Assembly: GCA_025451595.1 (NCBI GenBank)
Contig: JANWKD010000041.1
Coordinates: 1-12,129 of the forward strand
Source of the DNA: Candidatus Babeliales bacterium
GTDB lineage: Bacteria; Babelota; Babeliae; Babelales; JANWKD01
Direction of reading: 5' to 3'
DNA length: 12,129 bases
Part shown: positions 6,901-12,129 of the stretch, piece after piece
How positions within the stretch are numbered: the first letter of the stretch is position 1
Layout: the number at the start of each line of letters is the position of its first letter
Position numbers and translations under genes: made by a program
Notes under the pieces: generated by a model
Told to the model about the DNA's origin: nothing
What the model saw: only the letters and a program-made list of their open reading frames with translations
Database searches by the model: none

Positions 6901-7470
6901 GTGAGATATATTATGGCATTCTTATTTTTAGGAGTTCAATTTTCTGCAGCCAATAACCCTTTCATGTGCGATACGTTAAAAGACGAGCTAAAAACATGGG
7001 AAAGTAAAGCAGAAACAAACGAAAAAAATAAGGTTGTCAGTGCAGTGCGTGAGACTATACAAGAACAACATGCACAAGCAATGAATAAACTTACGCAACT
7101 ACAAGAAACTAATGATCCAGCAGCGCAATCGCAAAAAGTTATTGATAAGCAAAAAGATTTAAAAAAAGAGATCGATGCGTTAGAAGAGCAAAAAAAACAG
7201 ATGAGCAATAAAAAATCAGAAAAAAATGAATTGCAAGAACTAGAAACTAAATTAAAAAAATTAAAATACGATTTAAGCGAGCAAGAACATCTTTTGCGCG
7301 CATTGCCAGAAAATATTCAACGATCTATCAGCAATGTGCAAAGTGAGGTAGATCATTTGCGTAAGCGATTGGATCGATCTGACGATGAAATTATAAATGA
7401 GCAAAAAAAGTTTGTGCAAGAGCAAATTGAATCAGTACAAAAAGAGATAAAAGATAAGTGTCACGAATAG
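6901..7470 (+). CDS. Exported coiled-coil protein, two-cysteine paralogue D, shortened (189 aa)
   Basis: This fourth member of the family is shortened by about 60 residues. The signal peptide is (GTG)RYIMAFLFLGVQFSAA. The mature chain contains only Cys23 (FMCDTLKDEL) and Cys187 (EIKDKCHE), the same bracketing pattern. The first part (an NKVVSAVRETIQ-type segment) and the last (RSDDEIINE followed by a helix to the terminal Cys) align with the larger paralogues. The NWYK and LDPxNS landmarks of the middle are missing and are replaced by a low-complexity Lys/Glu-rich helix around EEQKKQMSNKKSEKNELQ. An internal deletion or replacement is the simplest explanation. It ends in TAG, which shows that TAG works as a normal stop in this genome. 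Seventeen bases separate it from the last gene of the operon. Confidence 0.84.
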   Translation: MRYIMAFLFLGVQFSAANNPFMCDTLKDELKTWESKAETNEKNKVVSAVRETIQEQHAQAMNKLTQLQETNDPAAQSQKVIDKQKDLKKEIDALEEQKKQMSNKKSEKNELQELETKLKKLKYDLSEQEHLLRALPENIQRSISNVQSEVDHLRKRLDRSDDEIINEQKKFVQEQIESVQKEIKDKCHE

Positions 7471-7475
7471 AAAGA

Positions 7476-7481
7476 AAGGAG
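7476..7481 (+). promoter_or_regulatory. Ribosome binding site fixing the start of the small fifth gene
   Basis: AAGGAG lies six bases before the ATG at 7488. The frame also opens at GTG 7458, overlapping the previous gene, but that start has no ribosome site and would put a charged tail before the signal peptide. Confidence 0.8.
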
Positions 7482-7487
7482 AAGATC

Positions 7488-7733
7488 ATGGATAAAAAAA
7501 TAATAATACTATTATTAACAATCTTTTCGCTCAATGGTGCGACACAAAAGGAATGTGATGAATGGAGTCAGGCTTTAACGAATGCTTATACGCAAAGAGA
7601 AAGAGCGAGAACAGATAGAGAAAAACGTATTGCTGATAAAGTTATTCAAGATTATGAAAAAAAATTAGATGAAGCCGATTGTCCTATTCCTAAAACTCCT
7701 GATATTGAGGGAGACTTGCATCCGGTGAGATAA
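7488..7733 (+). CDS. Small exported two-cysteine protein, minimal paralogue E (81 aa)
   Basis: This is the last and smallest gene of the coiled-coil operon. The signal peptide is MDKKIIILLLTIFSLNGA. The mature protein opens with QKECDEWSQAL, closely matching the first helix of paralogues A and B (C-x-x-W). One charged helical region rich in Arg, Glu and Lys runs to the second cysteine in DEADCPIP. The two cysteines, Cys23 and Cys65, are only 42 residues apart. A Pro-rich 16-residue tail (IPKTPDIEGDLHPVR) follows, unlike the larger members, which end at the cysteine. It looks like a version in which most of the rod has been lost. It may be a natural single helical hairpin closed by a disulfide, or a capping subunit (inference). 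Its stop is three bases from the convergent cysS stop, with no terminator between. Confidence 0.82.
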   Translation: MDKKIIILLLTIFSLNGATQKECDEWSQALTNAYTQRERARTDREKRIADKVIQDYEKKLDEADCPIPKTPDIEGDLHPVR

Positions 7734-7736
7734 TAT

Positions 7737-9071
7737 TTATATTTTCTTATCTTGAACTTCTATACCCATATCTTGTAATTGTTTGCGTAATATATCGGCG
7801 CGTGCCCAATCCTTTTGAGCTCGCGCTTGTTCGCGTTCATCAATAAGTGCTTGAATTGTGGGAGTTATCTCCACCTGAGTTATCGGTAACGCTTGCAATG
7901 AAAGACCTACAACTGATTGAATAAACTGTTTTGCGGCAACTAATTCTTTCGTATTGGTTTGCAACGTTTTAATGTTTTCAAATAAGACTCCAAACATGCC
8001 AGGCGTATTTAAATCATCACATAAAAAAGAAAGCATTTGGCGTACAATTTCTGATTGTTTCATTTCTGCATCACTTATTTTTTGTTCGATTACCGGCGTG
8101 AAAGTATTGATCAATTTTTGATAACTTTTTTCTAATGCGTTGGTATCTTCAATAGAAAAATCAAGAGGCGCTCGGTAATGATGGGTAAGAATAAGATAAC
8201 GAACAATCATAGGATCAAATGTTTTAAAAATATCGTGTAAGGTAAAGAAGTTGCCAAGCGACTTAGACATTTTTTCTTTATTAATTCGCACAAAGGCATT
8301 ATGAACCCAATAGTGTGCAAAAATTTTGTTGGTAAGCCCTTCTGTTTGTGCAATTTCATTTTCATGATGAGGAAAAATAAGATCCATACCGCCACCATGA
8401 ATATCAATTTGGTTGCCCAGATAGCAACGTGCGAGCGCAGAACATTCAATATGCCAGCCGGGTCTACCAGTTCCCCACGGACTTTGCCAATAGGGTTCTT
8501 CCCGCTCGCTCTTCCATAATGCAAAATCAAGAGGATCCTTTTTGAGCGTATTTACTTCTATACGAGCGCCTGCGCGTAAGTCGTCTAATTTTTGTTTTGA
8601 TAATTTTCCATAACCTGGAAACTGCTCGATATGGTAATATACATCATTACCAGCGATATACGCTTTGCCGGTTTGAATCAACTCTTGTATAAATTCAATT
8701 ATTTGATCGATATGTTTTGTCACTCGAGGTTCATACGTAGGTGGCAAGCAGTTTAGTTTTTGCAAATCATCATGATAGGCGTCGATGTAGCGATGAGCAA
8801 GCTCTTGATAATGAATGCCATCTCCAAACTCTTTGTGTGATCGAGCAACTAATTTGTCGTCAATATCGGTAAAATTTCTGCAATAAAGTACGTTGTAATC
8901 AAATTGCTTTAATAAACGATTGAATACATCAAAAATAACATATACTCTTGCATGGCCAATGTGAGCAAAATCGTAAGGCGTAATGCCACAAACGTACATA
9001 AGCACTTTATCTTTATTCAAAGGGATAAATTCTTCTTTTTGGCCAGTTAACGTATTGGTAATTTTTAACAT
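7737..9071 (-). CDS. cysS: Cysteine--tRNA ligase (cysteinyl-tRNA synthetase)
   Basis: This class I aminoacyl-tRNA synthetase attaches cysteine to tRNA-Cys, using ATP, in the cytoplasm. Its 444 residues are close to the usual 460. The ATP-binding HIGH motif is at residues 37-40 (PYDFAHIGHARVYV), and KMSKS is at 267-271 (NKEKMSKSLGN). The active-site zinc ligands of the family are all present: Cys28, Cys210 (WHIECSA), His235 and Glu239 (FPHHENE). FTDIDDK (67-73) is another family signature. The C-terminal helical DALR-type and anticodon regions follow, ending in ADILRKQLQDMGIEVQDKK. GAGG at 9076-9079 lies four bases before the ATG at 9069-9071. The gene is transcribed away from bamA and converges on the coiled-coil operon. 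No missing residues were seen. Confidence 0.98.
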   Translation of the reverse strand: MLKITNTLTGQKEEFIPLNKDKVLMYVCGITPYDFAHIGHARVYVIFDVFNRLLKQFDYNVLYCRNFTDIDDKLVARSHKEFGDGIHYQELAHRYIDAYHDDLQKLNCLPPTYEPRVTKHIDQIIEFIQELIQTGKAYIAGNDVYYHIEQFPGYGKLSKQKLDDLRAGARIEVNTLKKDPLDFALWKSEREEPYWQSPWGTGRPGWHIECSALARCYLGNQIDIHGGGMDLIFPHHENEIAQTEGLTNKIFAHYWVHNAFVRINKEKMSKSLGNFFTLHDIFKTFDPMIVRYLILTHHYRAPLDFSIEDTNALEKSYQKLINTFTPVIEQKISDAEMKQSEIVRQMLSFLCDDLNTPGMFGVLFENIKTLQTNTKELVAAKQFIQSVVGLSLQALPITQVEITPTIQALIDEREQARAQKDWARADILRKQLQDMGIEVQDKKI

Positions 9072-9107
9072 ATTTCCTCATTCATTTATTAAGGCTCATA
9101 CTATCTT

Positions 9108-9137
9108 AGTGTAAAAAAGTTTATGATCTCTGGTCAA
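9108..9137 (-). promoter_or_regulatory. Candidate promoter of cysS
   Basis: On the minus strand TTGACC (9132-9137, five of six to consensus) is followed after 18 bases by TACACT (9108-9113, four of six). Transcription would start near 9101, about 30 bases before the cysS start codon, a sensible leader. Confidence 0.4.
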
Positions 9138-9203
9138 TTTTTAAAAATAGGGTATTCTGTTTCATATCCTTATTTTGATGTAAAAACTATTCTGCAAGAG
9201 CTA

Positions 9204-9209
9204 GGGGAG
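9204..9209 (+). promoter_or_regulatory. Ribosome binding site choosing the bamA start at 9219
   Basis: GGGGAG lies nine bases before ATG at 9219. The frame is open back to another ATG at 9123, but that codon has no ribosome site and adds 32 residues ahead of an otherwise normal signal peptide (MTSKRFMQQYVRFILICIFS). Confidence 0.65.
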
Positions 9210-9218
9210 CGTAATTTT

Positions 9219-10646
9219 ATGACATCAAAGCGATTTATGCAACAGTATGTACGATTTATATTAATTTGTATATTTTCAATTGTTATTCAGCCAATGATCT
9301 TATTTTCTGCTCAAATGGAGCAATCTTGCGATGATCTTGATGATAAACCTGTTATGGAAGAATCTCATGCGCAAGAAGTATCAAGAGACCATAATGTCAA
9401 TCAGGAGGAGCAAGACCAGTCAGTCCCCATGATTAATGCTATTCTCGTCGAGGGTAATAAAAATGTCCCGGCGCAAACTATTATAGCAAGAAGTCCATTT
9501 CAAGTAGGCCAGCTATTTACGATTGATGTCCGTCAGCAGACAGGTCGCTACATGCAAAACTTGTTTGACTTGGGGTATTTCTCAAACATTAATATTATGG
9601 GCGAATTGGTCAGTAAAGATCGCATTAATATCATCGTAATTGTTGAAGAAAAACAGTTATTGCAAGCAGTTACGTTTGAGGGCAACAAGCATTTGACGGA
9701 GAAAGAAATTAATAAAAAAATTAATTTTAAAGAAGTGCCAGCGGTAGATGCAAAAGAAGTAGAACGTTTTGTTTTGATTTTGAAAAAGCTGTATCAAGAA
9801 AAAAATTATCATAACGTACAAATAACACCCAAAGTAACTATTGCCGATGAGTGTGCTACTATTCATTTTGCCATTAAAGAGGGTAAGCGTTCGATGGTCA
9901 AACGAGTACGATTTACTGGCAATGAACATATTTCTGATAAACAGTTACGTTCAATCTTATTTACTCGTGAAGATTGGCCATTAAGTTTTATGGATAAAGC
10001 AGGTACGTATAATCCGGATGCCATTGAAGCCGATAAGCACGCAATAGAAAACTATTATCAAAGTAACGGTTTTTTTAACGCAAAAGTAGTTGATGCGACG
10101 GTCAATATCGATTCCTGCACACAAGATTTTGATATTACGTTTCATATACAAGAAGGTGATATTTATACTATTAGTCAAGTAAGCGCACCAGGAAATGATT
10201 GCCTTACGCAAGACGTTATACTACTTCGTATTCCTATTAAAAAATGTGATCTATATTCTCGTGATAAAATTCGTGAAACCTTAGAATATTTACGGCTTTT
10301 GTGGGGAGAATTTGGCTATATCAATGCAGATATTGAACCAATGATTGAACCGAACGATGAAACCAAAACAGTGGCATTGACGTTCTATTCTGATTTAGGC
10401 GAGAAGGTATATTTGAATCGTATTGCTATTATTGGTAATAAAAAAACGCGCGATAAAGTAATTCGTCGTCAATTATTATTAGATGAAGGCGATTTGCTGA
10501 CCACCAAGCGTATGGACGAATCAAAGGAACGCGTGGAAAGCCTTGGTTATTTTGAACAGCGCGACGGCGTCAACTGGAGAATTATTCCCGTAGGTAAAAA
10601 TCAAGCTGATTTAGAGTTATACGTAAAAGAAATCAAACCCGGTTAG
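9219..10646 (+). CDS. bamA: BamA (Omp85) N-terminal part: signal peptide and five POTRA domains, ended by in-frame TAG
   Basis: BamA is the core of the outer-membrane beta-barrel assembly complex. Its periplasmic POTRA domains receive unfolded outer-membrane proteins. From the ATG at 9219, a signal sequence (about residues 1-32) and an acidic linker are followed by five POTRA units at about 70-145, 146-222, 223-313, 314-394 and 395-475. Each has the family pattern of an opening strand with GN (VEGNKNV, FEGNKHL, FTGNEHI, APGNDCL, IIGNKKT) and a helix ending in GYF, NYH, GFF, GYI or GYF. The frame then meets TAG at 10644-10646 right after KEIKPG, where homologues continue into the barrel. If the stop is real, the product is a soluble periplasmic POTRA protein with no barrel. 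The same frame continues beyond the stop as a complete barrel. bamA is normally essential, so a sequence error, readthrough or a second copy must be considered. Confidence 0.93.
   Translation: MTSKRFMQQYVRFILICIFSIVIQPMILFSAQMEQSCDDLDDKPVMEESHAQEVSRDHNVNQEEQDQSVPMINAILVEGNKNVPAQTIIARSPFQVGQLFTIDVRQQTGRYMQNLFDLGYFSNINIMGELVSKDRINIIVIVEEKQLLQAVTFEGNKHLTEKEINKKINFKEVPAVDAKEVERFVLILKKLYQEKNYHNVQITPKVTIADECATIHFAIKEGKRSMVKRVRFTGNEHISDKQLRSILFTREDWPLSFMDKAGTYNPDAIEADKHAIENYYQSNGFFNAKVVDATVNIDSCTQDFDITFHIQEGDIYTISQVSAPGNDCLTQDVILLRIPIKKCDLYSRDKIRETLEYLRLLWGEFGYINADIEPMIEPNDETKTVALTFYSDLGEKVYLNRIAIIGNKKTRDKVIRRQLLLDEGDLLTTKRMDESKERVESLGYFEQRDGVNWRIIPVGKNQADLELYVKEIKPG
10644..10646 (+). other. In-frame TAG codon at the POTRA-barrel junction of bamA
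   Basis: This is codon 476 counted from the start at 9219. The codons before it (KEIKPG) and after it (LEGLLGFGGAP) read as continuous BamA sequence with no shift in frame. One base change from CAG, GAG, AAG, TTG, TCG, TGG, TAC or TAT would make it. TAG is used as a genuine stop by the shortened coiled-coil gene ending at 7470, so wholesale reassignment of TAG is unlikely. Confidence 0.95.
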
Positions 10647-11726
10647 TTAGAAGGTCTGTTAGGCTTTGGGGGTGCACCCAAGGATACAACGAATGCTACC
10701 GAATCCTTGCGTATTGGTGGTTCGGTGACTGATACCAACTTGTTTGGTACTGGTATTGCATTTAACTTAAACGGCTCGTATTCTAAGCAAGAACAACAAT
10801 TATTGCTAAACATCACGCAACCATATCTTTTTGATAACCCTATTTATTCAGCGCTCGATGTTGCATTAAAAAGAACTGATTATGAAGATTTTCGTTTTAC
10901 GCAGAGCGACATCATTGAAAAAGTATTCAATGCGGGCTTGAGTCTTGGATTTATTTCAAAACGATTAGATACTAAGTTCATTACTAATTTTGGTGGTGAA
11001 AATATTAATTATCCTAAAAAACCTGAACCAAAGTTATCCGACTTCCCGATCGAAGCAGAGCGAATCGAATTTCAAAACATCCTTAATAAACGATTTATTG
11101 AAGGTGGATTTGTCTGGCTTGGTGGAACTGCAAGTCAAGACTACCGCAATCACCCCATTCATCCAAGCAGAGGATATCAATGGCTCGTTTCTAGTCGTGT
11201 AGCTGCATCGCAAAAATTTGGTTTTATACGAATAGACCTCGATGGCAGCTGGTATAATCCTTTGATTGGCGAACGTGACTTAGTTGCTGCGCTTCATGCT
11301 CATTTGGGTACCGTGGCAGCACTTAAAAATAAGATCATTCCGTATCGAGAACTGTTCCATGTTGGTGGGCCTGCTACGGTGCGTGGATTCTTGTTTGGTG
11401 AAATAGGGCCAACATGGCGAGGAGACTCAATTGGCGCAAAGCATGCATTATGGATAAATGCTGAGCTGATATTTCCTATTGCACCTGATTTCTCAATTAA
11501 AGGTTGTATATTCTATGATGGCGGTGCTGGTTGGGATACGCCAGACTCAGGAGATATTTCTCCCTTACGTTTGCGTAACAACGGCTTTGATTATCGTCAC
11601 TCGATTGGTTTTGGAGTGCGCGTATATCGGCCGACACCAATCAGAGTTGATTGGGGTTTCAAGCTTGATCGGCGCCGCGGTGAAAGCGAAAGCGAAGTAC
11701 ACTTTACCATGTCGCATGAGTTTTGA
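10647..11726 (+). pseudogene. bamA: BamA C-terminal part: 16-stranded Omp85 barrel domain, downstream of the in-frame TAG
   Basis: These 359 sense codons plus a TGA stop continue the bamA frame after the TAG without another interruption. The opening (LEGLLGFGGAP) and SVTDTNLFGTGIAFN match the first two barrel strands, which normally follow POTRA5. ITQPYLFDNPI is the usual next segment. GGPATVRGF carries the VRGF motif of loop 6 (Val721-Phe724 in full-length numbering), essential for Omp85 function. The last residues, HFTMSHEF, form the beta-signal ending in Phe. The barrel has no start of its own: the first usable codon is TTG at 10707, inside strand one or two, with no ribosome site and no signal peptide. 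It can thus be made only by readthrough of the TAG, or it is dead. Its intact state argues that the interruption is very recent or is a sequence error. Confidence 0.85.
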
Positions 11727-11738
11727 TAATGAGCATTC

Positions 11739-11755
11739 ATAGTAATCTTTACTAT
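11739..11755. other. Inverted repeat after bamA
   Basis: ATAGTAA (11739-11745) and TTACTAT (11749-11755) form a perfect seven-pair hairpin with loop TCT, 12 bases after the bamA stop. It is AT-rich and not followed by a T-run, so it is a poor terminator. It may be an mRNA 3'-end structure or chance. Confidence 0.35.
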
Positions 11756-11778
11756 TAGTATTCCAATAAGTATAAACT

Positions 11779-11807
11779 TTGTTATTATTGCTATTGATAA
11801 TTAACAT
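11779..11807 (+). promoter_or_regulatory. Candidate promoter for the gene at 11832
   Basis: TTGTTA (11779-11784) and TAACAT (11802-11807) have the ideal 17-base spacing, each matching consensus at four of six positions. The region is very AT-rich, so chance matches are likely. Confidence 0.3.
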
Positions 11808-11831
11808 AACAATTATGCTATTAGGAAATGC

Positions 11832-12129
11832 ATGAAAAAATTATTGTTCTTATTTTTATTTGTCACTGTTTCAATGCAAGCAGGAAAAAAACAACAGCAT
11901 TATAGCGTTAAATTTAGTGAAATGTTGATGTTGAGAACTGAGAAAAAGCTTTTCAATGCTACCCTTTCAATCTCAAGAAACGTTCTTGCTATTAGGAAAA
12001 ACTTAGGAAACAATGCAAGTTGTTCTGAGTCCAGAGCATCAGAACAAAGATGTTTTGAAAATATTGAAAAAGATATAGCGAAATTCAACAATGAGTTAAA
12101 TACATATCTTCACTTATTTAGGCATTTAA
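11832..12129 (+). CDS. Exported protein of unknown function (5' part; runs off window)
   Basis: From ATG at 11832, 99 codons are open to the window edge. The signal peptide MKKLLFLFLFVTVSMQAG is classical. The mature part is mostly helical and basic (KKQQHYSVKFSEMLMLRTEKK). Two cysteines lie close together in NASCSESRASEQRCFENIEK, followed by another helix. It does not share the C-x-x-W opening or the other landmarks of the 4558-7733 family, so I do not place it there. AGGA at 11823-11826 lies five bases before the ATG. An ATG at 11828 is in another frame. In many Gram-negatives a small coiled-coil chaperone (Skp/OmpH) follows bamA, but I see no Skp signature here. Function unknown. Confidence 0.72.
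   Translation, partial: MKKLLFLFLFVTVSMQAGKKQQHYSVKFSEMLMLRTEKKLFNATLSISRNVLAIRKNLGNNASCSESRASEQRCFENIEKDIAKFNNELNTYLHLFRHL

Noticed and set aside
6936..7208. Minus-strand 90-codon ORF rich in Ser, Cys and Phe
   Set aside because: It is the antisense shadow of the Lys/Glu/Gln-rich coiled-coil gene, whose codons read as Phe/Ser/Leu/Cys on the other strand. It has no start signals of its own.
7458..7487. GTG 7458 as start of the small fifth operon gene
   Set aside because: It overlaps the previous gene, has no ribosome site, and would bury the signal peptide behind a charged tail. ATG 7488 has AAGGAG six bases upstream.
4558..7733. Skp/OmpH-type periplasmic chaperones near bamA
   Set aside because: The N-terminal Skp strand signature is absent, the proteins carry a conserved cysteine pair unlike Skp, and cysS separates them from bamA.
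1628..7733. Thioredoxin as dedicated disulfide partner of the two-cysteine exported proteins
   Set aside because: The thioredoxin has no signal peptide and is separated from the operon by terminators, so it would act in a different compartment.
8207..8530. ORFs on both strands inside cysS
   Set aside because: They overlap the conserved WHIECSA and FPHHENE region of cysS in other frames and have no supporting features.
9123..9218. bamA start at ATG 9123
   Set aside because: No ribosome site, and 32 extra residues precede a normal signal peptide. ATG at 9219 has GGGGAG at suitable spacing.
10707..11726. Barrel half of BamA as an independent gene starting with TTG at 10707
   Set aside because: It is in the same frame as the upstream half, the TTG lies inside the first barrel strands, there is no ribosome site, and a barrel without a signal peptide could not be exported.
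9219..11726. Genome-wide reassignment of TAG to an amino acid
   Set aside because: The coiled-coil gene at 6901-7470 ends in TAG at the position expected from its paralogues, one to three residues after the terminal cysteine, so TAG still acts as stop.
1..12129. CRISPR array, insertion sequence or attachment site
   Set aside because: No spaced direct repeats, no transposase or integrase ORF, and no tRNA gene were found. The only direct repeat is the in-gene 210-bp tandem pair.

Overview
The window comes from an AT-rich (roughly one third GC), compact bacterial genome with an outer membrane, shown by an Omp85/BamA protein and a run of genes for exported proteins. Low GC, many secreted proteins of unknown family, lineage-specific paralogues and few recognisable genes suggest a host-associated lineage. 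Candidatus Dependentiae (TM6/Babeliae) is my best guess. That is inference, since no marker here settles taxonomy.

Layout, left to right. A Bax inhibitor-1/YccA-type membrane protein gene runs leftward off the window (1-658, minus). Then, rightward, come an exported protein of unknown function (861-1547) and a cytosolic thioredoxin (1628-1948). Next is a 140-bp GC-richer, palindrome-rich element (about 1992-2132) that looks unlike its surroundings. A 741-residue exported helical-repeat protein (2169-4394) follows, with a recent internal 70-codon tandem duplication, and it ends in two consecutive terminator hairpins. A five-gene operon (4558-7733) then encodes exported coiled-coil paralogues of decreasing size. 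Convergent to it, with a 3-bp gap, is cysS (7737-9071, minus). Divergent from cysS is bamA (9219-11726, plus). An exported protein of unknown function starts at 11832 and runs off the right edge.

Two points deserve most attention. (1) bamA is intact over about 835 codons except for one in-frame TAG at 10644-10646, exactly between the fifth POTRA domain and the beta-barrel. The 360 codons after it remain open and carry the VRGF motif and a C-terminal Phe, so this is a very recent nonsense mutation, a sequence error, or readthrough. (2) The five operon proteins each carry, after the signal peptide, exactly two cysteines, one at each end of the coiled-coil region. This suggests a disulfide-closed helical hairpin or end-to-end covalent assembly, and I do not recognise it as a described family.

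How the genes might work together: BamA would insert outer-membrane proteins, and the coiled-coil and repeat proteins are export substrates destined for the periplasm, the surface or the outside. The thioredoxin has no signal peptide, so a direct role in oxidising the exported cysteines is not supported.
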